NCBI GenBank assembly: GCA_902362725.1
Contig: CABIXM010000003.1
Coordinates: 1 to 64,000, forward strand
Length of the DNA stretch: 64,000 nucleotides
Direction of reading: 5' to 3'
Source: Clostridiaceae bacterium
GTDB taxonomy: Bacteria; Bacillota; Clostridia; Lachnospirales; Lachnospiraceae
The translations under genes and the position numbers were made by a program. Positions 15,899-24,186 of this stretch are shown one piece after another. Under the pieces are notes generated by a model. It made no database searches and was not told the DNA's origin. It worked only from the letters and a program-made list of their open reading frames with translations. Positions within the stretch are counted from its first letter, which is position 1, and every line of letters begins with the position of its first letter.

Positions 15899-18586
15899 AT
15901 GAATACAAATGGAGAAGAGCAGGAAGTAAAGAAGAAGAAAAAAATCATTGCTGTATACAATACTCACAACAGTAAGACCGGCATCAAGGATCCGAGAGCC
16001 GAGAAGAAGCAGCAGGCAGCCCGCCAGGCACAGAGCCGTCCGGCAGCAGCAAAACCGGCTGCAACGCCCGCAAAGCCTGCGGCAGCACCGACACCGGCTC
16101 CGAAGACCGAGGCAGTAAAGCCTGCGGCAGCACCGGCAGCGAAGCCGACCGCAGAGACCGCGAAGCCCGCGGCAGCGCCCCAGAGCCGTCCGGCAGCATT
16201 CGAGAACGGAAGCAGACCGGCAGGCCAGGGGAGACCGACACAGAATCGTGACGGCCAGAGAAGAGAGGGCGGCTACCAGAACCGCGATGGTCAGAGAAGA
16301 GACGGCCAGAGAAGCGGCGGTTATCAGAACCGCGACGGCCAGAGAAGAGACGGTCAGGGCGGCGGCTACCAGAACCGCGACGGCCAGAGAAGAGACGGTC
16401 AGAGCGGCAGCTACCAGAACCGTGACGGCCAGAGAAGAGAGGGCGGCTACCAGAACCGCGACGGCCAGAGAAGAGACGGTGCAGGCGGCGGCTACCAGAG
16501 ACGTGATGGTCAGGGCGGCGGCTATCAGAATCGTGACGGTCAGAACAGAGGAGGCCAGGGAAGAGACAATCGTCGCTCCTCCATGGATATCCCGGCAGCA
16601 CCGGTAGAGCTTCGCAAGAATGAGAACCGCAGAGCGGAGAATAAGAATCGCAATGATGATACCAAGAAAGATAAGAACACAAAGTTCAATGATAACTGGA
16701 ATGGTAAGCCGGGTCAGGGCGGACGTCGTCCGAACCAGGGCAGTAACCGCCCGAATCAGAAGGGCGGTAAGGGAGGTAAAGGCGCTCCTCAGAATCATCA
16801 GCCGGCACCCGCACCCAAGAAAGAAGACAATACACCCAAGGTTATTGAAATCCCGGAGATGATCAGCATCCATGATCTGGCGGAGAAGATGAAGATTCAG
16901 CCGTCCGTGATCATTAAGAAGCTGTTCCTGGCGGGCAAGATGGTAACTGTAAACTCCGAACTGGACTTCGAGGCAGCCGGCGAGCTGGCCATGGAAATGA
17001 ACTTTGATCCGGTTCCCGAGGAGAAAGAGGATGTCATCGCGAAGATGCTGGAGGATAGCGAGGATAGAGAAGAGACTCTCGTATCCCGTCCGCCGGTAGT
17101 CTGCGTCATGGGTCATGTAGACCATGGTAAGACTTCCCTTCTGGACGCTATCCGTGATACTCATGTCATCGACCGTGAGGCAGGCGGCATCACCCAGCAC
17201 ATCGGCGCTTATGTGGTAACCATCAACGGCCAGAAGATTACCTTCCTGGATACACCGGGACATGAGGCGTTCACCGCCATGCGTATGCGTGGAGCCAACT
17301 CTACTGATATTGCCATCCTGGTAGTGGCAGCCGACGACGGTGTAATGCCCCAGACCATCGAGGCCATCAACCATGCCAAGGCCGCAGGCATCGAGATCAT
17401 CGTTGCCATCAATAAGATCGATAAGCCCAGCGCAAACATTGAGCGCGTAAAGCAGGAGCTGACCGAGTACGAGCTGATCCCCGAGGACTGGGGCGGCAGC
17501 ACCATCTTCTGCCCGGTATCTGCACATACCCATGAGGGTATCGATAACCTGCTGGAAATGATTCTGCTGACATCCGAGGTTCTGGAGCTGAAAGCCAACC
17601 CGAACCGCCGCGCGAGAGGTCTGGTCATCGAGGCAGAGCTTGACAAGGGCAAGGGCCCGGTGGCGACCGTACTGGTACAGAAGGGTACCCTGCATGTGGG
17701 CGACCCCATTGCCGTAGGCTCCTGTCACGGTAAAGTCCGCGCCATGATGGATGACAATGGCCGCCGCGTGAAAGAGGCAGGCCCGTCCAAACCGGTAGAG
17801 ATTCTGGGTCTCAATGACGTGCCGAACGCCGGTGAGATCTTTGTATCCCCGGAGACCGACAAGGAGGCGAGAGCCTTTGCGGAGACCTATGTAAAGGAGA
17901 GCAGAGAGAAGCTCATCGAGGATACCAAGCTCAAGATGTCCCTGGACGATCTGTATTCCCAGATTCAGTCCGGCAACTTAAAAGAGCTGAACATCATCGT
18001 AAAGGCCGACGTACAGGGTTCGGTAGAGGCTGTAAAGCAGAGTCTCCTGAAGCTTTCCAACGAGGAAGTAGTCGTAAAGATTATCCATGGCGGCGTAGGC
18101 GCTATCAACGAGTCCGATGTGAGCCTGGCGGCAGCTTCCAACGCAATTATCATCGGCTTCAACGTGCGTCCTGACGCGACCGCGAAGGAGACTGCGGAGC
18201 GCGAAAAGGTAGACCTGCGTCTGTACCGTGTCATTTACGACGCCATCAACGATGTGGAAGCAGCCATGAAGGGCATGCTGGATCCCATCTTCGAGGAGAA
18301 GGTGCTGGGTCATGCGGAGGTACGTCAGATCTTCAAGGCTTCCGGCATCGGCAATATCGCAGGTTCCTATGTACTGGACGGTATATTCCAGAGAGGCTGC
18401 AAGTGCCGCATCACCCGCGAGGGCGAGCAGATCTTCGATGGCCCGCTGGCTTCCCTGAAGCGTTTCAAGGACGATGTGAAGGAAGTAAAGGCTGGCTACG
18501 AGTGCGGTCTGGTCTTCGAGAAGTTCAACGACATCAAGGAGCTGGATATCGTAGAGGCTTACACCATGGTGGAAGTGCCGAGATAG
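15899..18586 (+). CDS. infB: Translation initiation factor IF-2
   Basis: From ATG 15899 the protein is 895 aa. IF-2 is the GTPase that places initiator tRNA on the 30S subunit. The G domain begins with [15 protein letters not shown] near residue 402, with DTPGHEAF and NKIDK motifs following. Upstream is the IF2_N domain, a lysine/proline/alanine-rich linker, and an unusual tandem repeat of (Y)[11 protein letters not shown] units at about residues 113-225. Two starts look usable: TTG 15881 with GGAGGT six to eight bases upstream, and ATG 15899 with GGAGGG ten bases upstream, so two isoforms differing by six residues are possible. Confidence 0.96.
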   Translation: MNTNGEEQEVKKKKKIIAVYNTHNSKTGIKDPRAEKKQQAARQAQSRPAAAKPAATPAKPAAAPTPAPKTEAVKPAAAPAAKPTAETAKPAAAPQSRPAAFENGSRPAGQGRPTQNRDGQRREGGYQNRDGQRRDGQRSGGYQNRDGQRRDGQGGGYQNRDGQRRDGQSGSYQNRDGQRREGGYQNRDGQRRDGAGGGYQRRDGQGGGYQNRDGQNRGGQGRDNRRSSMDIPAAPVELRKNENRRAENKNRNDDTKKDKNTKFNDNWNGKPGQGGRRPNQGSNRPNQKGGKGGKGAPQNHQPAPAPKKEDNTPKVIEIPEMISIHDLAEKMKIQPSVIIKKLFLAGKMVTVNSELDFEAAGELAMEMNFDPVPEEKEDVIAKMLEDSEDREETLVSRPPVVCVMGHVDHGKTSLLDAIRDTHVIDREAGGITQHIGAYVVTINGQKITFLDTPGHEAFTAMRMRGANSTDIAILVVAADDGVMPQTIEAINHAKAAGIEIIVAINKIDKPSANIERVKQELTEYELIPEDWGGSTIFCPVSAHTHEGIDNLLEMILLTSEVLELKANPNRRARGLVIEAELDKGKGPVATVLVQKGTLHVGDPIAVGSCHGKVRAMMDDNGRRVKEAGPSKPVEILGLNDVPNAGEIFVSPETDKEARAFAETYVKESREKLIEDTKLKMSLDDLYSQIQSGNLKELNIIVKADVQGSVEAVKQSLLKLSNEEVVVKIIHGGVGAINESDVSLAAASNAIIIGFNVRPDATAKETAEREKVDLRLYRVIYDAINDVEAAMKGMLDPIFEEKVLGHAEVRQIFKASGIGNIAGSYVLDGIFQRGCKCRITREGEQIFDGPLASLKRFKDDVKEVKAGYECGLVFEKFNDIKELDIVEAYTMVEVPR
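16237..16575 (+). repeat. In-frame tandem repeat in infB
   Basis: About nine units encoding variants of NRDGQRR(D/E)G(Q)xGGYQ. The DNA units (for example 'aaccgcgacggccagagaag') are nearly identical, so recent unit gain and loss is likely. The product is an arginine/glycine-rich disordered stretch. Confidence 0.9.
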
Positions 18587-18597
18587 GGTGAAATAAT

Positions 18598-18987
18598 ATG
18601 AGAAAGAACAGTATTAAGAATACAAGAATCAACGGCGAGGTGCGCCGGGAGCTGAGTAACATCATTTTAAATGAGATCAAGGACCCGCGCATCTGCCCGA
18701 TGACTTCGGTGGTAGAGGTGGAGGTGGCTCCGGATCTGAAGACCGCAAAGGCCTACATCAGCGTCCTGGGCGACAAGCAGGCCCAGGCAGATACCCTGGC
18801 GGGCCTTAAGAGCGCGGAAGGCTATATCCGCCGCGCTCTGGCGAAGTCCATCAACCTCCGTAATACCCCGGAGATCCGCTTTGTCATGGACCAGTCCATC
18901 GAGTACGGTGTCCATATGTCAAAGCTCATTGACGACGTAAACCAGGGCAGCAGTAAAGAAGAGGATGAAGAGGATGATCAGGCTTAA
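18598..18987 (+). CDS. rbfA: Ribosome-binding factor A
   Basis: The product is 129 aa with the KH-like RbfA fold; family blocks are NTRINGEVRRELSNII (residues about 8-23), KDPRICPMTSVVEVEVAPDL (about 29-48) and the C-terminal RNTPEIRFVMDQSIEYG (about 92-108). RbfA aids late 30S maturation. An acidic tail (SSKEEDEEDDQA) overlaps the start of nrnA. It follows infB by 11 nt in the standard order. Confidence 0.94.
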   Translation: MRKNSIKNTRINGEVRRELSNIILNEIKDPRICPMTSVVEVEVAPDLKTAKAYISVLGDKQAQADTLAGLKSAEGYIRRALAKSINLRNTPEIRFVMDQSIEYGVHMSKLIDDVNQGSSKEEDEEDDQA

Positions 18988-19939
18988 GAATGAGCTTGCG
19001 AATGTAAAGACCGTGGCGATCAGTGGCCATATCCGTCCGGACGGGGACTGTATCGGTTCCTGTCTGGGCGTGTGGAACTATATTCAGGATAATTATCCGG
19101 ACATTCAGGCGGACGTATATCTGGAGCAGGTTGTATCCAAGTTCCGTTTCCTGAAGGGAGCGGATCTGGTAAAGACCGACTGCAGCGAGGAGAGGAACTA
19201 CGACCTGTTCATTTCCCTGGACGCCAGCGACCGGGAACGGCTGGGAGAGGCCGTGAAGTATCTGGATACGGCGAAGCGGAGCGTGTGCGTCGATCATCAT
19301 ATTACGAATCCGGGTTTCGCGGATGAAAACTGGATCGTGGCGGATGCCAGCAGCGCCTCGGAGCTTGCCTGGGAGATTATGGAAGAGGAAAAAATTTCCA
19401 AGCACACGGCAGAGGCGCTGTATATGGGTATCGCTCATGACACCGGCGTCTTCCAGTATTCCAATACTTCTCCGAAGACCATGCAGATTGCGGGAAGCCT
19501 GATTGCCAAGGGCATCAATTTCAGTCAGATCGTGGATAATACGTTCTATAAGAAGACTTACATCCAGAATCAGATTCTGGGCCGGGCGCTGGTGGAGAGC
19601 ATTCTTCTGCTGGATGGCCGGATCATCGTGGGCCGTGTCCGTCAGAAGGATATGGAATTCTACGGCGCCAGTCCGGCGGATTTGGATGGCATCGTCAGCC
19701 AGCTTCGGGTGACGGATGGCGTGGAGGTGGCGATCTTCCTCTATGAGACAGGCAATCATCAGTATAAGGTCAGCCTTCGTTCCAATGGCCCGGTGGATGT
19801 GAGTGCGGTCTGCGCTTATTTCGGCGGCGGCGGCCACGTGAAGGCGGCGGGCTGTACCATGTACGGCACCGTATATGACGTAATCAATAATCTGACGCTG
19901 CATATCGAAAAGCAATTAGAGCAATTACAGGATGTATAA
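18965..19939 (+). CDS. nrnA: Bifunctional oligoribonuclease / pAp phosphatase (DHH-DHHA1)
   Basis: The product is 324 aa with the DHH phosphoesterase domain first: SGHIRPDGDCIGS (residues about 20-32), SLDASD (about 88-93) and CVDHHITN (about 112-119). The DHHA1 substrate domain follows, with the GGGGHVKAAG motif near residue 290. NrnA degrades very short RNAs and dephosphorylates pAp. ATG 18965 overlaps rbfA by 23 nt; ATG 18974 is an equally possible start three residues later. It lies between rbfA and truB, a common Firmicute order. Confidence 0.93.
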   Translation: MKRMIRLKNELANVKTVAISGHIRPDGDCIGSCLGVWNYIQDNYPDIQADVYLEQVVSKFRFLKGADLVKTDCSEERNYDLFISLDASDRERLGEAVKYLDTAKRSVCVDHHITNPGFADENWIVADASSASELAWEIMEEEKISKHTAEALYMGIAHDTGVFQYSNTSPKTMQIAGSLIAKGINFSQIVDNTFYKKTYIQNQILGRALVESILLLDGRIIVGRVRQKDMEFYGASPADLDGIVSQLRVTDGVEVAIFLYETGNHQYKVSLRSNGPVDVSAVCAYFGGGGHVKAAGCTMYGTVYDVINNLTLHIEKQLEQLQDV

Positions 19940-19945
19940 GATAGC

Positions 19946-20863
19946 ATGAATGGAGTAATCAACGTCTATAAAGAAGCGGGCTTCACCTCCCACGATGCGG
20001 TGGCGAAGCTCCGCGGCATTGTAAAACAGAAAAAGATCGGCCATACGGGAACTCTCGATCCGGATGCGGAGGGAGTTCTTCCTGTATGTCTGGGAAATGC
20101 CACAAAGCTCTGCGGACTTCTGACAGAAAAGGAGAAGACGTACAGAGCCGTTCTTTTGCTGGGCCAGACCACCGATACCCAGGATACTTCGGGGAAGGTG
20201 CTGACAGAGGCTCCGGTGAATGTGGGCGAGGAGGAGGTGCGGGAGACGATCTTAAGCTTCCTCGGCGACTATGACCAGATCCCGCCCATGTATTCGGCCC
20301 TGAAGGTCAATGGCAAGAAGCTTTACGAGCTGGCAAGAGCCGGCAAAGAGGTGGAGCGCCAGGCCAGACGTGTAAGGATTCTGGAGATTCAGATTCAGGA
20401 AATCCGACTCCCGGAGGTAGTATTTACCGTGACCTGTAGCAGCGGCACCTATATCCGGACGCTCTGTCAGGACATTGGTGAAAAGCTTGGCTGCGGCGGC
20501 TGCATGAAACGTCTGCTGCGGACGAAAGTAGACCGCTTTGAGCTGGCTGACAGTCATAAGCTGTCTGAGCTGGAGGCGCTGATGAAAGCGGGACGCATCG
20601 AAGAGGTGCTGCTCCCGGTGGACGACGTCTTTGCGGCCTGCCCGGCGGTACGGGTGAAGCCGGAGAGTGACCGCCTGATTCGAAACGGCAATCCCTTCGG
20701 CAAAGAGGATATCGCGGAGGTAACCGGAGAGCGCCCTGCGGAAGGGACGGAGCTGGAGCTCACCTGCGTCCGTGTATACAATTCCGACGGGGAGTTTTGC
20801 GGTCTCTACCGCCGGGAACAGGGCGGCAGGCGTTATAAGCCCGAAAAAATGTTTTTGGCATAA
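19946..20863 (+). CDS. truB: tRNA pseudouridine-55 synthase
   Basis: The product is 305 aa and makes pseudouridine 55 in the T loop of tRNA. The catalytic Asp is D38 in HTGTLDPDAEGVLPV. Other family features are the MNGVINVYKEAGFTSHDAV start, the SGTYIRTLCQDIG motif (near residues 169-181) and a C-terminal PUA-like part. It lies six bases after nrnA and is followed by ribF, as in many Firmicutes. Confidence 0.95.
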   Translation: MNGVINVYKEAGFTSHDAVAKLRGIVKQKKIGHTGTLDPDAEGVLPVCLGNATKLCGLLTEKEKTYRAVLLLGQTTDTQDTSGKVLTEAPVNVGEEEVRETILSFLGDYDQIPPMYSALKVNGKKLYELARAGKEVERQARRVRILEIQIQEIRLPEVVFTVTCSSGTYIRTLCQDIGEKLGCGGCMKRLLRTKVDRFELADSHKLSELEALMKAGRIEEVLLPVDDVFAACPAVRVKPESDRLIRNGNPFGKEDIAEVTGERPAEGTELELTCVRVYNSDGEFCGLYRREQGGRRYKPEKMFLA

Positions 20864-20885
20864 ATGATAAGATAAAGGATTTACC

Positions 20886-21779
20886 ATGAGATTAATAACC
20901 GGAACGACAGAATTTGAGACAACGGAAGCGACAGCCATTTCCCTGGGAAAATTCGATGGGCTGCATATGGGACATCAGCTTCTGGTTAACCGTATTTTAA
21001 AAAAGAAGGAAGAGGGGTTAAAAGCCCTGATTTTCACCTTTGATTTCGGAGATCGGCCCATGCTGCTCCTGACGGAGGAGCGGAGAGCCCTTCTGAAAAA
21101 ATGGGGTGTAGACTGCCTGATAGAGTGTCCTTTTGTGGAATCTCTGGCCCATATGGAGGCCGAGGATTTCGTGCGGGAGATCCTGGCGAAACGGCTGCAT
21201 GTGAAATACCTGGCCGTGGGTACGGATTTCCATTTTGGCCATAACCGGAAGGGCAGCTACCAGCTGCTGGAAGCCATGCAGGAAGAATGTGGCTTCAAAG
21301 TAGAGGTGGTGGAAAAGGCCTGCTATGATGGCGAGGAGATTAGCAGCACCCGGATTCGCCGGGAGCTGGAGCAGGGTCATATGGAGCTGGTGAACCAGCT
21401 ATTGGGATACAATTTCTCGGTGACCGGCGAGGTGCTTCATGGCCGTCAGATAGGCCGGACCCTGGGACTTCCGACCACCAATCTGCTGCCTGGCCCCGGA
21501 AAGCTGCTGCCGCCCAACGGCGTCTACGCCACCCGGACCCGGATCGCGGATGAGATTTTTGAAGGCATCACGAACATCGGCCACAAGCCCACCGTGGGAG
21601 CCGAACCCCGCAGAGGCGTGGAGACTTTTCTCTTTGATCTGGATCGGAATCTGTACGGCGACGTCATCACCGTGAATTTCTACGGTTTTGAGCGGCCGGA
21701 ACGGAAATTTGAATCCCTGGAAGCTCTGAAAGCGCGCATCGAGCAGGATGTGATCTGGGGCAGGGAGTATTTCAGATGA
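20886..21779 (+). CDS. ribF: Bifunctional riboflavin kinase / FAD synthetase
   Basis: The product is 297 aa. The N-terminal FAD synthetase domain shows LGKFDGLHMGHQLLV (residues about 20-34) and a ISSTRIRRELEQG block near residue 152. The C-terminal riboflavin kinase domain shows GRQIGRTLGLPTTNLL (about 187-202) and GVYATR. Together they convert riboflavin to FMN and FAD. Its stop overlaps the start of the next gene (ATGA), so translation is probably coupled. Confidence 0.95.
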   Translation: MRLITGTTEFETTEATAISLGKFDGLHMGHQLLVNRILKKKEEGLKALIFTFDFGDRPMLLLTEERRALLKKWGVDCLIECPFVESLAHMEAEDFVREILAKRLHVKYLAVGTDFHFGHNRKGSYQLLEAMQEECGFKVEVVEKACYDGEEISSTRIRRELEQGHMELVNQLLGYNFSVTGEVLHGRQIGRTLGLPTTNLLPGPGKLLPPNGVYATRTRIADEIFEGITNIGHKPTVGAEPRRGVETFLFDLDRNLYGDVITVNFYGFERPERKFESLEALKARIEQDVIWGREYFR

Positions 21780-22264
21780 GACTTTTTTATTATCTGATAG
21801 CGGCGCCTGCATTATTTTTTCTACGGGTGCTGTTCTGGCCTTTTAAGACCATTTTCCGGTTTGTCGGCTGGTTTCACAGCTGGCGGAAAGCGCGGCGGAG
21901 GTTCCGCCGGGCTGACTATGACGACATGGACGGCTGGGAATTTGAGGAATATGTGGGAGAGCTCCTGGCGCGGGACGGCTTCATCCATGTGGAGGTGACC
22001 CGGGGTAGCGGCGATCAGGGCGTGGACGTGCTGGCCGAGCGGGACGGAACCTCCTACGCCATCCAGTGCAAGCATTACCAGGGAAAAATCAGCAATAAGG
22101 CGGTGCAGGAAGCCTACGCCGGGGCCGAGTTTTACGGCTGCGACGTGCCGGTGGTGGTGACGAACAGCTGGTTTACCCCGTCAGCGAAGGAACTGGCGGA
22201 CGAGATCGGCGTGGAGCTGTGGGACCGGGACGAGCTGAACCGGCTGGTGCGTCGGACAAAATAA
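21776..22264 (+). CDS. Membrane-anchored Mrr-like restriction-endonuclease-fold protein
   Basis: The product is 162 aa. Residues 4-30 are strongly hydrophobic (one membrane segment), followed by a basic stretch (WRKARRRFRR). The remainder is an Mrr-type PD-(D/E)xK nuclease core: WEFEEYVGELLARDGF, then GSGDQGVDVLAERDG with the catalytic Asp, and AIQCKHYQGKI with the Q-x-K motif. The ATG overlaps the ribF stop by 4 nt, so it is the last gene of the translation operon. Membrane-tethered Mrr-like proteins exist in many Firmicutes; their role is not known to me. There is no methylase nearby, so a classical restriction-modification role is unlikely. Confidence 0.82.
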   Translation: MRLFYYLIAAPALFFLRVLFWPFKTIFRFVGWFHSWRKARRRFRRADYDDMDGWEFEEYVGELLARDGFIHVEVTRGSGDQGVDVLAERDGTSYAIQCKHYQGKISNKAVQEAYAGAEFYGCDVPVVVTNSWFTPSAKELADEIGVELWDRDELNRLVRRTK

Positions 22265-22300
22265 ATGCAGGCTATGGTAACACGTTTAGAAATTATTTAC

Positions 22301-22372
22301 TTGACAAATCTTCCCGATTATTATAAGGTGTAATAGGTTCTTAACAAATTTGTAATAATTAGAATAAGAACC
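22301..22372 (+). promoter_or_regulatory. Promoter region of the NlpC/P60 gene with a perfect inverted repeat
   Basis: A consensus TTGACA (22301-22306) is followed after 15 nt by TATAAG. Just downstream, GGTTCTTA (22336-22343) and TAAGAACC (22365-22372) form a perfect 8-bp inverted repeat with AT-rich spacer, which could be a regulator site over the start of transcription. Confidence 0.55.
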
Positions 22373-22454
22373 ATAATAAAGTGAGAGAAAATTAAACTGT
22401 GCAGCCGGAGTAACAGACTGGTTACATCACCGGATAATCAATACGGAGGATTGT

Positions 22455-23480
22455 ATGTTTAAAAGATATAAAGCAGGATTTGTGATGGGTGCGATTTTTA
22501 TGGCGATGGTCGGTATGCAGGTACAGGCTGCGTCCCTGGGAGAAAACCTGGGCGAAGGAATTGCATCCAATTTTGATCAGACTACAGATAGCGAAGAGCA
22601 GACCCAGGCCACCGCGGAGGTGGTATGGACCGGCACCCCGCTGGAGGGCTATGTGAATATCGCCATTGCCAGGGTGGACGACAGCCTGAACATCCGCGAG
22701 ACTGCGGACGGCAACAGCTCCCTGGTGGGCAAGCTTCGCAAAAACGGTGCCTGCGAGGTACTGCATATGGACGGCGAGTGGGCGCATATCAAATCCGGTG
22801 AGGTGGAAGGTTATGTGAAGGCCGAGTATCTCTACACCGGACAGGAAGCCATCGACCTGGCCTTTGATCTGGGACAGACTGTGGCAAAGGTGACGACCAG
22901 TTCCCTTTACGTGCGGATGGAGCCCAGCACCGAAGCAGACTACTGGACTAAGGTTCCCGAGGGCGAGGAACTGCAGGTCATTGAGGATATGGGTGACTGG
23001 ATTAAGGTGGACATCGACGGTGAGGATGGCTATGTGGCTGCCGAATATGTGGATGTATCCAGGGAGCTGGATACGGCCCTGACCCTGTCTGAGGCGCTGT
23101 ACGGCGAGGGTGTTACCGACGTTCGGATCTCCATCTGTGATTTTGCCAAGCAGTATGTGGGCAACCGTTACGTATGGGGCGGCACCAGCCTGACCAAGGG
23201 CGCAGACTGCTCCGGCTTTACTATGGCGGTATATCGTAACTTTGGCATCTCCCTGCCCCATTCTTCCAGAGCCCAGGCTAACTGCGGCGCGAAAATCAGT
23301 GTCAGCGATGTGAAGCCCGGCGACCTGATCTTCTATGGCAGCGGCAAGCGGATCAACCACGTGGCCATGTACATCGGCGGCGGCCGTGTGGTTCACGCCA
23401 GCAACGCCCGCACCGGCATCACCATTTCCAATATGTACTACAGAAGCCCGGTGAGCGCGGCCCGGATTTTACAGGACTGA
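22455..23480 (+). CDS. Secreted NlpC/P60 peptidoglycan hydrolase with two SH3b domains
   Basis: The product is 341 aa. A signal peptide ends near residue 26 (MQVQAA-S). Two bacterial SH3 domains follow, at about residues 68-128 (LNIRETADGNSSLVGKL) and 143-202 (LYVRMEPSTEADYW). The C-terminal NlpC/P60 domain, about 224-341, has the catalytic Cys252 (GADCSGFTMAVY), His302 (RINHVAMYIG) and a third polar residue at His314. Such enzymes cut stem-peptide bonds in peptidoglycan during growth or division. The gene is monocistronic, with rpsO starting from its own promoter downstream. Confidence 0.92.
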   Translation: MFKRYKAGFVMGAIFMAMVGMQVQAASLGENLGEGIASNFDQTTDSEEQTQATAEVVWTGTPLEGYVNIAIARVDDSLNIRETADGNSSLVGKLRKNGACEVLHMDGEWAHIKSGEVEGYVKAEYLYTGQEAIDLAFDLGQTVAKVTTSSLYVRMEPSTEADYWTKVPEGEELQVIEDMGDWIKVDIDGEDGYVAAEYVDVSRELDTALTLSEALYGEGVTDVRISICDFAKQYVGNRYVWGGTSLTKGADCSGFTMAVYRNFGISLPHSSRAQANCGAKISVSDVKPGDLIFYGSGKRINHVAMYIGGGRVVHASNARTGITISNMYYRSPVSAARILQD

Positions 23481-23493
23481 TGAAAATCAACTC

Positions 23494-23522
23494 TTGACAC
23501 CATGTAGACCCTATGGTATCCT
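23494..23522 (+). promoter_or_regulatory. SigA-type promoter of rpsO
   Basis: Perfect TTGACA, 17 nt, TATCCT. The leader contains GCTGGTATC (23547-) pairing with GATACCCAGC (to about 23594), a hairpin in the position where S15 autoregulatory leaders are found in other bacteria. Confidence 0.8.
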
Positions 23523-23619
23523 ATTACAGTATGAGTTTTAAATTTGCTGGTATCCGGTTATCGGACACTCCGACCATTGCTTGATACCCAGCGTATAAAA
23601 AATATAAGGAGGAAACATC

Positions 23620-23886
23620 ATGATCGCAAAGGACAAGAAGCAGGCTATTATTGCAGAGTACGGTTTAAAAGAGGGAGACACCGGTTCACCGGAGGTACAG
23701 GTAGCTATCCTGACCGCACGTATCCAGGAGCTGACCGCTCATCTGCAGGCAAACCCGAAGGATCATCACTCCAGAAGAGGACTTCTGAAGATGGTTGGTC
23801 AGAGACGTAACATGCTTGCATACCTGAAGAAGATGGATATCGAGAGATATCGTAGCCTGATTGAGAGATTAGGACTGAGAAAATAA
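23620..23886 (+). CDS. rpsO: 30S ribosomal protein S15
   Basis: The product is 88 aa, the normal size of S15, which binds 16S rRNA at the three-way junction early in 30S assembly. Family blocks are [19 protein letters not shown] (residues about 18-36), [18 protein letters not shown] (about 46-63) and [13 protein letters not shown] at the end. A consensus AAGGAGG ribosome binding site precedes the ATG. It lies directly upstream of pnp, a very conserved pair. Confidence 0.97.
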   Translation: MIAKDKKQAIIAEYGLKEGDTGSPEVQVAILTARIQELTAHLQANPKDHHSRRGLLKMVGQRRNMLAYLKKMDIERYRSLIERLGLRK

Positions 23887-23893
23887 GTTTCCA

Positions 23894-23934
23894 AAAGGGC
23901 GGAGGAATCTCACGGTTCTTTCGCCCGGTTTTTG
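23894..23934 (+). terminator. Likely terminator after rpsO
   Basis: GGGCG (23897-23901) pairs with CGCCC (23922-23926), followed by GGTTTTTG. The stem is short, so some read-through to pnp is plausible. Confidence 0.6.
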
Positions 23935-24021
23935 TGTAACCCATTCACGGTAGGAGAAATGTTCCGAGACCACTGATATACGCAGGAGTCCATCCCGCGC
24001 AAATCAGTAGTTTCGGTTTCT

Positions 24022-24136
24022 CCGTTACTATTCACTGCGTTCATAGTAACCGCTTCGCGATGCACAGAAATTACTTCGTAATTTCGCGCTAAAGCAACTC
24101 GGGATTTTGGTAAACCAAAACCCTCGCGGAATAGTG
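24022..24136 (-). repeat. Modular hairpin repeat, copy 1 (upstream of pnp)
   Basis: Read on the minus strand it has this order: block CACTATTCCGCGAGG (24122-24136), hairpin GTTTTGG/CCAAAAT (about 24101-24121), CGAGTT, hairpin GAAATTAC/GTAATTTC, block TTCTGTGCATCGCGAAGCG (about 24051-24069), and hairpin GTTACTAT/ATAGTAAC (24024-24050). The same blocks recur at 46520-46663, and parts recur at 47020 and 50174, with different but still self-complementary stems. A further foldback (GGAGAAA/TTTCTCC, 23953-24023) adjoins it. The element fills most of the 300-bp gap before pnp. Confidence 0.8.
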
Positions 24137-24186
24137 GATGTGGATAGTAGCGAGTCTCCTACCTCTAACCAGACAAGGAGAATATT

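Noticed and set aside
16237-16575. CRISPR-like array from the regular repeats in infB
   Set aside because: Repeats are in frame, contiguous, without unique spacers, and encode a protein repeat. No CRISPR array or cas gene is seen in the window.
15668-17728. A 686-codon open frame on the minus strand opposite infB, and similar long ones opposite fhs, pnp, leuA and pckA
   Set aside because: They lie exactly antisense to conserved genes, have skewed composition with no recognisable domains, and lack ribosome binding sites. They follow from the codon bias of the + strand genes.
21776-22264. Type IV restriction system
   Set aside because: Only a single Mrr-like domain with a membrane helix is present, in a housekeeping operon, with no methylase or partner.
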